This document shows, one piece after another, positions 46,293-58,125 of a DNA stretch of 64,000 nt. Each line of letters starts with the position of its first letter. Positions within the stretch are counted from its first letter, which is position 1. The notes under the pieces are model-generated. The model was given only the letters and a program-made list of their open reading frames with translations. It did no database searches and was not told the DNA's origin. The stretch is from a bacterium (GTDB taxonomy: Bacteria > Bacillota > Bacilli > Lactobacillales > Streptococcaceae): assembly GCA_905221115.1 (NCBI GenBank), contig CAJNBX010000002.1:233462-297461 (forward strand). The letters run 5' to 3'. The translations under genes were made by a program, and so were the position numbers.

Positions 46293-46772
46293 CTATTTAT
46301 GATAGGGCGATCCCTGCTGTATTGTAAAAGCCCGATAGATTTGTTCAACAAGAACCAGTCTCATTAACTGATGGGGCAAAGTTAGACGGCCAAAACTAAC
46401 AGAAAGATTGGCTCTCTTTTTTACAGCTGATGACAGTCCCAAACTTCCCCCAATAATAAAGGTAAGAGTAGAAAATCCTTTTATAGAAGCTTCTTCTAAT
46501 TGTTTACTAAATTCTTCTGAGGAGAAAGTTTTCCCTTCGATAGCCAATACAATAACAAAATCACGGTCAGCAACTTTTGATAAAATTCTCTGACCTTCTA
46601 TTTCTAAAATCTTTTGATTTTCTGACTCACTGGCCTTATCTGGTGTCTTTTCATCTGCTAGCTCAATCATTTCAAGTTTAGCAAATCGAGAAATTCGTTT
46701 TGAATACTCTGCGATGCCATCTTTTAAATACTTTTCTTTCAGTTTCCCAACTGTTATAACTTTAATTTTCAT
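46293..46772 (-). CDS. rlmH: 23S rRNA pseudouridine-1915 N3-methyltransferase
   Basis: 159 residues, the typical RlmH length. SPOUT fold with [16 protein letters not shown] and [10 protein letters not shown] (SAM-binding knot) and the C-terminal [20 protein letters not shown]. It methylates pseudouridine 1915 in helix 69 of 23S rRNA. Divergent from htrA. Confidence 0.96.
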   Translation of the reverse strand: MKIKVITVGKLKEKYLKDGIAEYSKRISRFAKLEMIELADEKTPDKASESENQKILEIEGQRILSKVADRDFVIVLAIEGKTFSSEEFSKQLEEASIKGFSTLTFIIGGSLGLSSAVKKRANLSVSFGRLTLPHQLMRLVLVEQIYRAFTIQQGSPYHK

Positions 46773-46809
46773 GACTCTATTCTAACATATTCTCTATTTT
46801 TTTCACATC

Positions 46810-46873
46810 TTATTCACAAAACAAAAGGTTAATTTTCACCTATAAAATCACAGATTTCCGAAACTTATCCACA
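46810..46873. promoter_or_regulatory. DnaA-box pair upstream of htrA
   Basis: TTATTCACA (46810-46818, 8 of 9) and a perfect TTATCCACA (46865-46873), in the rlmH-htrA gap about 2.2 kb from the main oriC cluster. Confidence 0.6.
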
Positions 46874-46893
46874 ATCTGTGAAAAACTTTTGTT

Positions 46894-48138
<1,245 letters not shown>

Positions 48139-48168
48139 TTGACATCTATGTAAAGAAAGCTTTACATA
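48139..48168 (+). promoter_or_regulatory. Possible parB promoter with 9-bp palindrome
   Basis: TTGACA (48139-48144) and TTACAT (48162-48167) are 17 bp apart. TATGTAAAG-AAAG-CTTTACATA (48147-48168) fills the spacer and overlaps the -10. No T run follows, so it is not a normal terminator. Confidence 0.45.
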
Positions 48169-48195
48169 AGAGAAAAGATGTGTTAGTGTAGAATC

Positions 48196-48954
48196 ATGGA
48201 AAAATTTAAAATGATTTCTATCACAGATATACAAAAAAATCCCTATCAACCTCGAAAAGAATTTGATAGAGAAAAACTAGATGAACTAGCACAGTCTATC
48301 AAAGAAAATGGGGTCATTCAACCGATTATTGTTCGTCAATCTCCTGTTATTGGTTATGAAATCCTTGCAGGAGAAAGACGCTATCGGGCTTCACTTTTAG
48401 CTGGTCTAAGGTCTATCCCAGCTGTTATTAAACAGCTTTCAGACCAAGAGATGATGGTCCAGTCCATCATTGAAAATTTGCAAAGAGAAAATTTAAATCC
48501 AATAGAAGAAGCACGCGCCTATGAATCTCTCGTAGAGAAAGGATTCACCCATGCTGAAATTGCAGATAAAATGGGAAAGTCTCGTCCATATATCAGCAAC
48601 TCCATTCGTTTGCTTTCCTTGCCAGATACTATCCTCTCAGAAGTAGAAAATGGCAAACTATCACAAGCTCATGCGCGTTCGCTAGTTGGGTTGAATAAGG
48701 AACAACAAGACTATTTCTTTCAACGAATTATAGAAGAAGACATTTCTGTAAGGAAGTTAGAAGCTCTTCTGACAGAGAAAAAACAAAAGAAACTGCAAAA
48801 AACTGATCATTTCATACAAAATGAAGAAGAACAGTTAAAAAAACTACTCGGATTAGATGTAGAAATCAAACTGTCTAAAAAAGATAGTGGAAAAATCATT
48901 ATTTCTTTTTCAAATCAAGAAGAATACAGTAGAATTATCAACAGCCTGAAATAA
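48196..48954 (+). CDS. parB: ParB/Spo0J chromosome segregation protein
   Basis: 252 residues. The N-terminal CTPase domain has KNPYQPRKEF, PIIVR and the GERRYRAS loop; a helix-turn-helix (HAEIADKMGKSRPYISNSIRLL) binds parS. It spreads from parS sites and recruits SMC to the origin. I recall that pneumococci lack ParA, and none is seen here. No ribosome site stands before ATG 48196. Follows htrA, precedes oriC. Confidence 0.95.
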   Translation: MEKFKMISITDIQKNPYQPRKEFDREKLDELAQSIKENGVIQPIIVRQSPVIGYEILAGERRYRASLLAGLRSIPAVIKQLSDQEMMVQSIIENLQRENLNPIEEARAYESLVEKGFTHAEIADKMGKSRPYISNSIRLLSLPDTILSEVENGKLSQAHARSLVGLNKEQQDYFFQRIIEEDISVRKLEALLTEKKQKKLQKTDHFIQNEEEQLKKLLGLDVEIKLSKKDSGKIIISFSNQEEYSRIINSLK

Positions 48955-48973
48955 GGCTGTTCTTTTATTTTTT
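48940..48973 (+). terminator. Terminator of htrA-parB
   Basis: AACAGCCT and AGGCTGTT around GAAATA, then CTTTTATTTTTTT; overlaps the parB stop. Confidence 0.85.
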
Positions 48974-48986
48974 TATCTCACAAGGT

Positions 48987-49124
48987 TATCCACTATTTTT
49001 TTCGATAAAAAGCTTAATAAATCAATAGTTTCTGATTTTATCCCCAACCTGTGGATAAAACTTGCTAACATTGTGGATTATTTTTCACAGCTTGTGGAAA
49101 ATTCTTACTATCTATGGTAAAATA
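48987..49124. other. oriC, upstream part: DnaA boxes and dnaA promoter
   Basis: DnaA boxes: TTATCCACT (48987-48995), TTATCCCCA (49039-49047), TGTGGATAA (49051-49059, perfect, minus), TGTGGATTA (49073-49081, minus) and TGTGGAAAA (49094-49102, minus). An extended -10 TGG-TAAAAT (-10 at 49119-49124) belongs to dnaA; the last box lies in its -35 area, as needed for DnaA autorepression. Confidence 0.88.
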
Positions 49125-49170
49125 AGTCTAGCATTAAACTTTTAAATAAGTAGTAAAGGAGGAGAACGGA

Positions 49171-50532
49171 TTGAAAGAAAAACAATTTTGGAATCGTATC
49201 TTAGAATTTGCGCAAGAAAGACTGACTCGATCCATGTATGATTTCTATGCTATTCAAGCTGAACTCATCAAGGTAGAGGACAATGTTGCCACTATATTTT
49301 TACCTCGATCTGAAATGGAAATGGTCTGGGAAAAACAACTAAAAGATATTATTGTAGTTGCTGGATTTGAGATTTATGATGCTGAAATAACTCCCCACTA
49401 TATTTTCACAAAACCTCAAGACACGACTATCTCACAAGTTGAAGAAGCTACAAATTCAACTCTTTATGACTATAGTCCAAAGTTAGCATCTATTCCTTAT
49501 TCGGATACTGGGTTAAAAGAAAAGTATACCTTTGATAATTTTATTCAAGGGGATGGAAATGTTTGGGCAGTATCAGCCGCTTTGGCTGTCTCTGAAGATT
49601 TGGCTCTGACCTATAACCCTCTTTTTATCTATGGAGGACCGGGACTTGGTAAGACTCACTTATTAAACGCTATTGGAAATGAAATTCTAAAAAATATTCC
49701 GAATGCGCGTGTCAAATATATCCCTGCTGAAAGCTTTATTAATGACTTTCTGGACCACCTAAGACTTGGGGAAATGGAAAAGTTTAAAAAGACCTACCGC
49801 AGTCTTGATCTTTTGTTAATCGATGATATCCAGTCACTCAGCGGAAAAAAAGTCGCAACTCAGGAAGAATTTTTCAATACCTTTAATGCCCTTCATGACA
49901 AGCAAAAACAGATTGTCCTAACGAGTGATCGTAGTCCAAAACATCTAGAAGGGCTCGAGGAGAGGCTTGTCACGCGCTTTAGTTGGGGATTGACACAAAC
50001 TATCACACCCCCTGACTTTGAAACACGTATTGCCATTTTACAAAGTAAAACGGAACATTTAGGCTACAATTTCCAAAGTGATACTCTAGAATACCTAGCT
50101 GGGCAATTTGATTCAAATGTTCGAGATCTTGAAGGAGCTATCAACGACATCACTTTAATTGCCAGAGTAAAAAAAATCAAGGATATCACTATTGATATTG
50201 CTGCAGAAGCTATTAGAGCTCGCAAACAAGATGTTAGCCAAATGCTCGTCATCCCAATTGACAAAATCCAAAATGAAGTTGGGAACTTTTATGGTGTTAG
50301 TGTCAAAGAAATGAAGGGAAGCAGACGCCTTCAAAATATTGTTTTGGCCCGTCAAGTAGCTATGTATTTATCTAGAGAACTAACAGATAATAGTCTTCCA
50401 AAAATTGGGAAGGAATTTGGAGGAAAAGATCATACAACAGTCATTCATGCCCATGCAAAAATTAAATCTTTGATTGATGAAGACGATAATTTACGTTTAG
50501 AAATTGAATCAATCAAAAAGAAAATAAAATAA
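49171..50532 (+). CDS. dnaA: Chromosomal replication initiator DnaA
   Basis: 453 residues starting at TTG 49171, nine or so bases after GGAGGAG. The N-terminal helicase-loading domain is followed by an AAA+ core with Walker [12 protein letters not shown] and Walker [11 protein letters not shown], and the domain IV signature [13 protein letters not shown] that reads DnaA boxes. Forms the initiation filament at oriC. Marks the conventional chromosome start. Confidence 0.98.
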   Translation: MKEKQFWNRILEFAQERLTRSMYDFYAIQAELIKVEDNVATIFLPRSEMEMVWEKQLKDIIVVAGFEIYDAEITPHYIFTKPQDTTISQVEEATNSTLYDYSPKLASIPYSDTGLKEKYTFDNFIQGDGNVWAVSAALAVSEDLALTYNPLFIYGGPGLGKTHLLNAIGNEILKNIPNARVKYIPAESFINDFLDHLRLGEMEKFKKTYRSLDLLLIDDIQSLSGKKVATQEEFFNTFNALHDKQKQIVLTSDRSPKHLEGLEERLVTRFSWGLTQTITPPDFETRIAILQSKTEHLGYNFQSDTLEYLAGQFDSNVRDLEGAINDITLIARVKKIKDITIDIAAEAIRARKQDVSQMLVIPIDKIQNEVGNFYGVSVKEMKGSRRLQNIVLARQVAMYLSRELTDNSLPKIGKEFGGKDHTTVIHAHAKIKSLIDEDDNLRLEIESIKKKIK

Positions 50533-50534
50533 GT

Positions 50535-50627
50535 TGTGGATAACTTTCGCTTTTTTATCTTTTTTATCCACATTTTTTAAACAAGCTAAAAATCTTGATA
50601 TGACTTACTTTAAGTCTGTTTTCCACA
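50535..50627. other. oriC, downstream part between dnaA and dnaN
   Basis: Perfect boxes TGTGGATAA (50535-50543, minus) and TTATCCACA (50564-50572, plus), plus TTTTCCACA (50619-50627, 8 of 9), in AT-rich DNA. The unwinding element is probably here, but I could not define it. Confidence 0.8.
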
Positions 50628-50690
50628 GATTTCACAGACTCTATTATTACTATTATCTTTCTAATACTAAAAATAAATAAAGGAGAATCC

Positions 50691-51827
50691 ATGATTCATT
50701 TTTCAATTAATAAAAATTTATTTCTACAAGCCTTAAATACTACTAAGAGAGCTATTAGTTCTAAAAATGCTATTCCTATTTTATCAACTGTAAAAATTGA
50801 CGTAACCAATGAAGGTGTTACTTTAATTGGTTCAAATGGTCAAATTTCAATTGAAAATTTTATTTCTCAAAAAAATGAAGACGCTGGTTTGTTAATTACT
50901 TCTTTAGGTTCGATCCTTCTTGAAGCTTCTTTCTTCATCAATGTGGTATCTAGTCTACCTGATGTGACTCTTGATTTTAAAGAAATTGAACAAAATCAAA
51001 TTGTTTTAACCAGCGGTAAATCAGAAATTACCCTAAAAGGAAAAGATAGCGAACAATATCCACGAATCCAAGAAATTTCAGCAAGCACTCCTTTGATTCT
51101 TGAAACAAAATTACTCAAGAAAATTATCAACGAAACAGCTTTTGCTGCAAGTACACAAGAAAGTCGTCCAATTTTGACAGGTGTTCATTTTGTATTGAGT
51201 CAACACAAAGAGTTAAAAACAGTTGCTACAGACTCTCATCGTCTAAGCCAGAAAAAATTAACGCTTGAGAAAAATAGTGATGATTTTGATGTCGTGATTC
51301 CTAGCCGTTCTCTACGCGAATTTTCAGCGGTATTTACAGATGATATCGAAACTGTAGAGATTTTCTTTGCTAACAATCAAATACTCTTTAGAAGCGAAAA
51401 TATTAGCTTCTATACTCGTTTGTTAGAAGGTAACTATCCTGATACAGATCGCTTGATTCCAACGGACTTTAACACTACAATTACTTTTGATGTGGTAAAC
51501 TTACGTCAGTCAATGGAACGTGCTCGTCTTTTATCAAGTGCGACTCAAAATGGTACTGTGAAGCTTGAAATTAAAGGTGGGGTTGTTAGTGCCCATGTTC
51601 ACTCTCCAGAAGTTGGTAAAGTAAACGAAGAAATCGATACTGACCAGGTTACTGGTGAAGATTTGACCATTAGTTTCAACCCAACTTACTTGATTGATTC
51701 TCTTAAAGCTTTAAATAGCGAAAAGGTGACCATTAGCTTTATCTCAGCTGTTCGTCCATTTACTCTTGTGCCAGCAGATACTGACGAGGACTTCATGCAG
51801 CTCATTACACCAGTCCGTACAAATTAA
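50691..51827 (+). CDS. dnaN: DNA polymerase III sliding clamp (beta subunit)
   Basis: 378 residues, three clamp domains (start MIHFSINKNLFLQALNTTKRAI, ending in the MQLITPVRT tail typical of beta clamps). It holds PolC and DnaE on DNA. AAAGGAG precedes ATG 50691. Confidence 0.98.
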   Translation: MIHFSINKNLFLQALNTTKRAISSKNAIPILSTVKIDVTNEGVTLIGSNGQISIENFISQKNEDAGLLITSLGSILLEASFFINVVSSLPDVTLDFKEIEQNQIVLTSGKSEITLKGKDSEQYPRIQEISASTPLILETKLLKKIINETAFAASTQESRPILTGVHFVLSQHKELKTVATDSHRLSQKKLTLEKNSDDFDVVIPSRSLREFSAVFTDDIETVEIFFANNQILFRSENISFYTRLLEGNYPDTDRLIPTDFNTTITFDVVNLRQSMERARLLSSATQNGTVKLEIKGGVVSAHVHSPEVGKVNEEIDTDQVTGEDLTISFNPTYLIDSLKALNSEKVTISFISAVRPFTLVPADTDEDFMQLITPVRTN

Positions 51828-51830
51828 GTG

Positions 51831-51859
51831 AAAGAGGTTGAGCTTAGCTCGCCTCTTTT
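51831..51859 (+). terminator. Terminator of dnaN
   Basis: AAAGAGG/CCTCTTT and inner GAGC/GCTC around TTA, then TTTA. Confidence 0.75.
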
Positions 51860-51863
51860 ATGA

Positions 51864-51869
51864 TATAAT
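51864..51869 (+). promoter_or_regulatory. Extended -10 ahead of the DUF951 gene
   Basis: TGA-TATAAT, 23 bases before ATG 51892. Confidence 0.6.
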
Positions 51870-51891
51870 CGAAAAAGAAAAGGAGAGTAGT

Positions 51892-52086
51892 ATGTATCAA
51901 GTTGGAAATTTTGTTGAAATGAAAAAACCACATGCTTGCACAATCAAGTCAACAGGAAAAAAAGCTAATCGTTGGGAAATTACACGTGTAGGAGCAGATA
52001 TCAAAATCAAATGTAGCAATTGTGACCATGTTGTCATGATGGGGCGCTATGATTTTGATCGAAAAATGAATAAAATTATTGACTGA
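51892..52086 (+). CDS. DUF951 small protein
   Basis: 64 residues (MYQVGNFVEMKKPHAC...). I use ATG 51892 because AAGGAGAG lies just before it and the upstream frame from 51838 runs through the terminator and promoter. CTI...KCSNCDHVVMMGR includes a CxxC pair, perhaps a zinc ribbon. DUF951 proteins are conserved next to dnaN-ychF in streptococci; function unknown. Confidence 0.85.
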   Translation: MYQVGNFVEMKKPHACTIKSTGKKANRWEITRVGADIKIKCSNCDHVVMMGRYDFDRKMNKIID

Positions 52087-52128
52087 ACCCCCTTAGTTAG
52101 AGGGTTAGCAAGTTTTCCCTTTTTGTGT

Positions 52129-52134
52129 TATAAT
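52129..52134 (+). promoter_or_regulatory. Extended -10 of ychF
   Basis: TGT-TATAAT, about 37 bases before ATG 52171. Confidence 0.55.
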
Positions 52135-52170
52135 ATTAGGGATTGAAATGAAAACGGAGAATGAGAAAAT

Positions 52171-53286
52171 ATGGCTTTAACAGCAGGTATCGTTGGTTTG
52201 CCAAATGTTGGTAAATCAACACTATTTAATGCAATTACAAAAGCAGGAGCAGAGGCAGCGAACTACCCATTTGCGACTATTGATCCAAATGTTGGAATGG
52301 TGGAAGTTCCAGATGAACGCCTACAAAAACTAACTGAAATGATCACTCCTAAAAAGACAGTGCCAACAACATTTGAATTTACAGATATTGCAGGGATTGT
52401 AAAAGGAGCTTCAAAAGGAGAAGGGCTAGGGAATAAATTTTTGGCCAATATTCGTGAAGTAGACGCAATTGTTCACGTAGTTCGTGCTTTTGATGATGAA
52501 AATGTGATGCGCGAGCAAGGACGTGAAGATGCCTTTGTGGATCCACTTGCAGATATTGATACAATTAATCTGGAATTGATTCTTGCTGATTTAGAATCAG
52601 TGAACAAACGATATGCGCGTGTAGAAAAGATGGCACGTACGCAAAAAGATAAAGAATCAGTAGCAGAATTTAATGTTCTTCAAAAGATTAAACCAGTGCT
52701 TGAAGATGGAAAATCAGCTCGCACCATCGAATTTACAGATGAAGAACAAAAAGTTGTCAAAGGTCTTTTCCTTTTGACAACTAAACCAGTTCTTTATGTT
52801 GCTAATGTAGATGAGGATGTAGTTTCAGATCCAGATTCTATCGACTATGTCAAACAAATTCGTGAATTTGCAGCGACAGAAAATGCTGAAGTAGTCGTTA
52901 TTTCTGCTCGTGCTGAGGAAGAAATTTCTGAGTTAGACGATGAAGACAAGCAAGAATTTCTTGAAGCACTTGGATTGACAGAATCAGGTGTTGACAAGTT
53001 GACTCGTGCAGCTTACCACTTACTTGGACTTGGAACTTACTTCACAGCTGGTGAAAAAGAAGTTCGCGCTTGGACCTTCAAACGTGGTATGAAGGCTCCT
53101 CAAGCAGCTGGTATTATCCACTCAGACTTTGAAAAAGGCTTTATTCGTGCAGTAACCATGTCATACGATGATTTGGTGAAATATGGATCAGAAAAGGCAG
53201 TAAAAGAAGCTGGACGTTTGCGTGAAGAAGGAAAAGAATATATCGTCCAAGACGGCGATATCATGGAATTCCGCTTTAATGTCTAA
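52171..53286 (+). CDS. ychF: Ribosome-associated P-loop ATPase YchF/OLA1
   Basis: 371 residues. G1 motif GLPNVGKST near the start, then a coiled coil and the C-terminal TGS domain (about 275-365). OLA1-type proteins prefer ATP to GTP and bind ribosomes, with links to oxidative stress. GGAGAATGAG precedes the ATG; a terminator follows. Confidence 0.95.
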   Translation: MALTAGIVGLPNVGKSTLFNAITKAGAEAANYPFATIDPNVGMVEVPDERLQKLTEMITPKKTVPTTFEFTDIAGIVKGASKGEGLGNKFLANIREVDAIVHVVRAFDDENVMREQGREDAFVDPLADIDTINLELILADLESVNKRYARVEKMARTQKDKESVAEFNVLQKIKPVLEDGKSARTIEFTDEEQKVVKGLFLLTTKPVLYVANVDEDVVSDPDSIDYVKQIREFAATENAEVVVISARAEEEISELDDEDKQEFLEALGLTESGVDKLTRAAYHLLGLGTYFTAGEKEVRAWTFKRGMKAPQAAGIIHSDFEKGFIRAVTMSYDDLVKYGSEKAVKEAGRLREEGKEYIVQDGDIMEFRFNV

Positions 53287-53310
53287 AAATTTAATAAATA
53301 GTATCAATTA

Positions 53311-53343
53311 GGTTGGAAAAAAATTCCAACCCTTTTGGCTTTT
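53311..53343 (+). terminator. Terminator of ychF
   Basis: GGTTGGAA and TTCCAACC around AAAAA, followed by CTTTTGGCTTTT. Confidence 0.75.
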
Positions 53344-53356
53344 GAAAGGAAAATAA

Positions 53357-53926
53357 ATGACTAAATTACTTGTAGGCTTGGGAAATCCAGGGGATAAATA
53401 TTTTGAAACAAAACACAATGTTGGTTTTATGTTGATTGACCAACTAGCGAAGAAACAGAATCTAACTTTTACACACGATAAGATATTTCAAGCTGACCTA
53501 GCATCTTTTTTCATAAATGGAGAAAAAATTTATCTTGTCAAACCAACGACCTTTATGAATGAAAGTGGAAAAGCGGTTCATGCTTTATTGACTTACTATG
53601 GTTTGGATATTGAAGATTTACTCATCATTTACGATGATCTTGACATGGAAGTTGGAAAGATTCGTTTAAGAGCAAAGGGGTCCGCAGGTGGTCATAATGG
53701 TATCAAGTCTATTATTCAACATATAGGGACTCAGACCTTTAATCGTGTTAAGATTGGAATCGGAAGACCTAAAAATGGCATGTCAGTTGTTAACTATGTT
53801 TTGAGTACCTTTGACAAAGATGATTATATTGGTATTTTACAGTCTATTGACAAGGTTGACGATGCTGTAAACCACTATTTACAAGAGAAAAACTTTGAAA
53901 AAACGATGCAGAGGTATAACGGATAA
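53357..53926 (+). CDS. pth: Peptidyl-tRNA hydrolase
   Basis: 189 residues. The start [23 protein letters not shown] holds the conserved Asn and His of Pth; [14 protein letters not shown] and [13 protein letters not shown] complete the active site. It frees tRNA from stalled peptidyl-tRNA. Its stop is directly followed by the mfd ATG. Confidence 0.97.
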   Translation: MTKLLVGLGNPGDKYFETKHNVGFMLIDQLAKKQNLTFTHDKIFQADLASFFINGEKIYLVKPTTFMNESGKAVHALLTYYGLDIEDLLIIYDDLDMEVGKIRLRAKGSAGGHNGIKSIIQHIGTQTFNRVKIGIGRPKNGMSVVNYVLSTFDKDDYIGILQSIDKVDDAVNHYLQEKNFEKTMQRYNG

Positions 53927-56900
53927 ATGGTGACCTTATTAGATTTATTCTCAGAAAATGATCAGATCCAAAAATGGCATCAAAATTTAACAGATAAAAA
54001 AAGACAGTTAATCTTAGGTTTGTCAACTTCTACAAAATCTTTAGCAATCGCTAGTAGTTTAAAGAAAGAAGATAAGATTGTTTTATTGACATCAACTTAT
54101 GGAGAAGCAGAAGGGCTTATTAGTGATCTTATTTCTATCTTGGGTGAGGAACTTGTCTATCCATTTTTGGTAGATGACTCTCCTATGGTAGAGTTTTTGA
54201 TGTCTTCGCAAGAAAAAATCATCTCACGGGTTGAAGCCTTGCGTTTTTTGAGTGATCCATCTAAGAAAGGGATCTTAGTTTGTAATATTGCAGCAAGTCG
54301 ATTGTTTTTACCTTCTCCCAATGTATTTAAAGATAGTATTGTAAACATATCAGTTGGTGAAGAATATGATCAAAACGCACTTATCCATCAGTTAAAAGAA
54401 ATCGGCTATCGAAAAGTTACTCAAGTACAGACCCAAGGAGAATTTAGTCTTCGAGGAGATATTTTAGATATTTTTGAAATATCCCAGTTAGAACCTTACC
54501 GAATTGAGTTTTTTGGTGATGAAGTCGATGGTATTAGGTCATTTGAAGTTGAAACACAATTATCGAAAGAAAATCAGACAAAGCTAACAATCTTTCCAGC
54601 TAGCGATATGCTTTTAAGAGAAAAGGATTATCAACGAGGACAGTCAGCTTTAGAAAAACACATTTCGAAGACCTTATCACCTATTTTGAAATCCTACCTA
54701 GAAGAAATTCTTTCAAGTTTTCATCAAAAACAAATGCATTCAGATTCTCGGAAATTTTTATCTTTGTGTTATGAAAAATCATGGACTGTATTTGATTATA
54801 TTGAAAAAGATACGCCCATATTCTTTGATGATTATCAGAAATTGATGAATCAGTATGAAGTCTTTAAAAGAGAATTAGCGCAATACTTTACAGAAGAGTT
54901 ACAGAATAGTAAAGCATTTTCTGAGATGCAGTATTTTGCTGATACTGAGCAAATCTATAAAAAACAAAGCCCAGTGACCTTTTTTTCTAATCTGCAAAAG
55001 GGGTTAGGAAATCTCAAATTTGACCAAATTTATCAATTTAATCAATATCCTATGCAGGAGTTTTTCAATCAATTTTCTTTTTTAAAAGAAGAAATTGAAC
55101 GATATAAAAAAATGGATTACACCATTATTCTGCAGTCTAGCAATTCAATGGGAAGTAAAACATTGGAGGATGTGTTAGAGGAATATCAGATTAAATTGGA
55201 TTCTAGAGATAAGTCAAGAATCTGTCAAGAATCTGTAAACTTAATCGAGGGCAATCTCAGACATGGTTTTCATTTTGTAGATGAAAAGGTTTTATTGATA
55301 ACTGAACATGAGATTTTTCAAAAGAAATTGAAACGTCGTTTTCGAAGACAACATGTTTCAAACGCAGAGAGATTAAAAGATTACAATGAACTTGAAAAAG
55401 GAGATTACGTTGTTCACCATATCCATGGAATTGGTCAATATCTAGGGATTGAAACAATTGAAATCAAAGGGATTCACCGCGATTATGTTAGCGTCCAATA
55501 CCAAAATGGTGATCAAATTTCTATCCCAGTAGAACAGATTCATCTACTGTCTAAATATGTTTCAAGTGATGGGAAAGCTCCAAAACTCAATAAATTAAAT
55601 GACGGTCATTTTAAAAAAGCCAAGCAAAAAGTTAAGAACCAGGTAGAGGATATAGCTGACGATTTAATTAAACTCTACTCTGAACGTAGCCAGTTGAAGG
55701 GTTTTGCTTTTTCAGCTGATGATGAAGATCAAGATGCCTTTGATGATGCTTTCCCTTATGTTGAAACGGATGATCAACTTCGTAGTATTGAGGAAATCAA
55801 GAGAGATATGCAGGCTTCTCAGCCAATGGATCGACTTTTAGTTGGGGATGTTGGTTTTGGAAAGACTGAAGTTGCTATGCGTGCAGCCTTTAAGGCAGTC
55901 AATGATCACAAACAGGTTGTCGTTCTAGTTCCGACGACGGTTTTAGCGCAACAGCACTATACTAATTTTAAGGAACGATTCCAAAATTTTGCAGTTAATA
56001 TTGATGTGTTGAGTCGCTTTAGAAGTAAAAAAGAGCAGACCGAAACACTTGAAAAATTGAAAAACGGTCAAGTTGATATTTTGATTGGAACACATCGTGT
56101 TTTGTCAAAAGATGTTGTGTTTGCTGATTTAGGATTGATGATTATTGATGAGGAACAGCGATTTGGTGTCAAGCATAAGGAAACCTTGAAAGAGTTGAAG
56201 AAACAAGTGGATGTTCTGACTTTAACAGCAACTCCAATCCCTCGTACTCTCCATATGTCTATGCTGGGAATCAGAGATTTGTCTGTTATTGAAACTCCGC
56301 CGACTAATCGCTATCCTGTTCAGACCTATGTTTTGGAAAAGAATGATAGTGTGATTCGTGATGCTGTTTTGCGTGAAATGGAGCGTGGAGGTCAAGTTTA
56401 CTACCTTTACAACAAAGTTGACACGATTGACCAGAAAGTTTCAGAATTACAGGAGTTGATTCCAGAGGCTTCGATTGGTTATGTTCATGGTCGAATGAGT
56501 GAAATCCAGTTGGAAAATACTCTACTAGACTTTATTGAGGGACAATACGATATCTTGGTAACGACTACCATTATTGAGACAGGGGTGGACATTCCAAATG
56601 CCAATACTTTATTTATTGAAAATGCGGACCATATGGGCTTGTCAACCTTGTATCAGTTAAGAGGAAGAGTCGGTCGTAGTAATCGTATTGCTTATGCCTA
56701 TCTCATGTATCGTCCAGAAAAATCGATTAGTGAAGTCTCTGAGAAGAGATTAGAAGCGATTAAAGGATTTACAGAATTGGGCTCTGGATTTAAGATTGCT
56801 ATGCGAGATCTTTCGATTCGTGGAGCAGGGAATCTCCTAGGAAAATCCCAGTCTGGTTTCATTGATTCTGTTGGTTTTGAATTGTATTCGCAGTTATTAG

Positions 56901-57436
56901 AGGAAGCTATTGCTAAACGAAACGGTAATGCTAATGCTAACACAAGAACCAAAGGGAATGCTGAGTTGATTTTGCAAATTGATGCCTATCTTCCTGATAC
57001 TTATATTTCTGATCAACGACATAAGATTGAAATTTATAAGAAAATTCGTCAAATTGACAACCATGTCAATTATGAAGAGTTACAAGAGGAGTTGATAGAC
57101 CGTTTTGGAGAATACCCAGATGTAGTAGCCTATCTTTTAGAGATTGGTTTAGTCAAGTCATATTTGGACAAGGTTTTTGTTCAACGTGTGGAAAGAAAAG
57201 ATAATAAAATTACAGTTCAATTTGAAAAAGTCACTCAACGACTGTTTTTAGCTCAAGATTATTTTAAAGCTTTATCCGCAACGAACTTAAAAGCAGGCAT
57301 CGCTGAGAATAAGGGATTAATGGAGCTTGTATTTGATGTCCAAAATAAGAAAGATTATGAAATTTTAGAAGGTCTGCTGATTTTTGGAGAAAGTTTATTA
57401 GAGATAAAAGAGTCTAAGAAAGAAAATTCCATTTGA
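53927..57436 (+). CDS. mfd: Transcription-repair coupling factor Mfd
   Basis: 1169 residues, full length. UvrB-like N-terminal domains (about 1-450), the RNA-polymerase binding module (about 480-560, GDYVVHHIHGIGQY), a RecG-like translocase with Walker A GDVGFGKTEVAMRAAF, DEEQ box, TATPIPRTLHMS and the QLRGRVGRS motif, then a TRCF C-terminal domain. Removes stalled polymerase and recruits UvrA. Adjacent to pth with no gap. Confidence 0.97.
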   Translation: MVTLLDLFSENDQIQKWHQNLTDKKRQLILGLSTSTKSLAIASSLKKEDKIVLLTSTYGEAEGLISDLISILGEELVYPFLVDDSPMVEFLMSSQEKIISRVEALRFLSDPSKKGILVCNIAASRLFLPSPNVFKDSIVNISVGEEYDQNALIHQLKEIGYRKVTQVQTQGEFSLRGDILDIFEISQLEPYRIEFFGDEVDGIRSFEVETQLSKENQTKLTIFPASDMLLREKDYQRGQSALEKHISKTLSPILKSYLEEILSSFHQKQMHSDSRKFLSLCYEKSWTVFDYIEKDTPIFFDDYQKLMNQYEVFKRELAQYFTEELQNSKAFSEMQYFADTEQIYKKQSPVTFFSNLQKGLGNLKFDQIYQFNQYPMQEFFNQFSFLKEEIERYKKMDYTIILQSSNSMGSKTLEDVLEEYQIKLDSRDKSRICQESVNLIEGNLRHGFHFVDEKVLLITEHEIFQKKLKRRFRRQHVSNAERLKDYNELEKGDYVVHHIHGIGQYLGIETIEIKGIHRDYVSVQYQNGDQISIPVEQIHLLSKYVSSDGKAPKLNKLNDGHFKKAKQKVKNQVEDIADDLIKLYSERSQLKGFAFSADDEDQDAFDDAFPYVETDDQLRSIEEIKRDMQASQPMDRLLVGDVGFGKTEVAMRAAFKAVNDHKQVVVLVPTTVLAQQHYTNFKERFQNFAVNIDVLSRFRSKKEQTETLEKLKNGQVDILIGTHRVLSKDVVFADLGLMIIDEEQRFGVKHKETLKELKKQVDVLTLTATPIPRTLHMSMLGIRDLSVIETPPTNRYPVQTYVLEKNDSVIRDAVLREMERGGQVYYLYNKVDTIDQKVSELQELIPEASIGYVHGRMSEIQLENTLLDFIEGQYDILVTTTIIETGVDIPNANTLFIENADHMGLSTLYQLRGRVGRSNRIAYAYLMYRPEKSISEVSEKRLEAIKGFTELGSGFKIAMRDLSIRGAGNLLGKSQSGFIDSVGFELYSQLLEEAIAKRNGNANANTRTKGNAELILQIDAYLPDTYISDQRHKIEIYKKIRQIDNHVNYEELQEELIDRFGEYPDVVAYLLEIGLVKSYLDKVFVQRVERKDNKITVQFEKVTQRLFLAQDYFKALSATNLKAGIAENKGLMELVFDVQNKKDYEILEGLLIFGESLLEIKESKKENSI

Positions 57437-57467
57437 TATTTTTCTTCTATAAAATAGATAAAAATGG

Positions 57468-57473
57468 TACAAT
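57468..57473 (+). promoter_or_regulatory. Extended -10 ahead of rqcP
   Basis: TGG-TACAAT, 20 bases before ATG 57494. Confidence 0.5.
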
Positions 57474-57493
57474 AATAAGTTGAGGTAATAAGG

Positions 57494-57760
57494 ATGAGAT
57501 TAGACAAATATTTAAAAGTATCGCGAATTATCAAGCGTCGTACAGTCGCAAAAGAAGTAGCAGATAAAGGCAGAATCAAGGTGAATGGAATCTTGGCCAA
57601 AAGTTCAACGGATTTGAAAGTTAATGACCAAGTTGAAATTCGCTTTGGCAATAAGTTGCTACTTGTCAAAGTACTAGAGATGAAAGATAGTACAAAAAAA
57701 GAAGATGCAGCAGGCATGTATGAAATTATCAGTGAAACACGGGTAGAAGAAAATGTCTAA
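57494..57760 (+). CDS. rqcP: S4-domain RqcP (Hsp15-like) ribosome quality-control factor
   Basis: 88 residues, a single S4 domain ([35 protein letters not shown]). RqcP works with RqcH on 50S subunits in alanine tailing of stalled chains. It lies between mfd and divIC, as in Bacillus (yabO). Overlaps divIC by eight bases. Confidence 0.9.
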
Positions 57761-58121
57761 AAATATTGTACAATTGAATAATTCTTTTATTCAAAATGAA
57801 TATCAACGTCGTCGCTACCTGATGAAAGAACGACAAAAACGGAATCGTTTTATGGGGTGGGTATTGATTTTGATTATGCTATTATTTATCTTGCCAACTT
57901 TTAATTTAGCGCAGAGTTATCAGCAATTACTCCAAAGACGTCAGCAATTATCAGACTTGCAAACTCAGTATCAAACTTTGAGTGATGAAAAGGATAAGGA
58001 GACAGCATTTGCTACCAAGTTGAAAGATGAGGATTATGCTGCCAAATATACACGAGCGAAGTACTATTATTCTAAGTCGAGGGAAATAGTTTATACGATT
58101 CCTGACTTGCTTCAAAGGTGA
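57753..58121 (+). CDS. divIC: Septum formation initiator DivIC/FtsB
   Basis: 122 residues. A short basic cytoplasmic start, one transmembrane helix (about 32-52, [16 protein letters not shown]), then an extracellular coiled coil ([24 protein letters not shown]). Forms the FtsB/L/Q divisome core. Confidence 0.92.
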
Positions 58122-58125
58122 TAAA

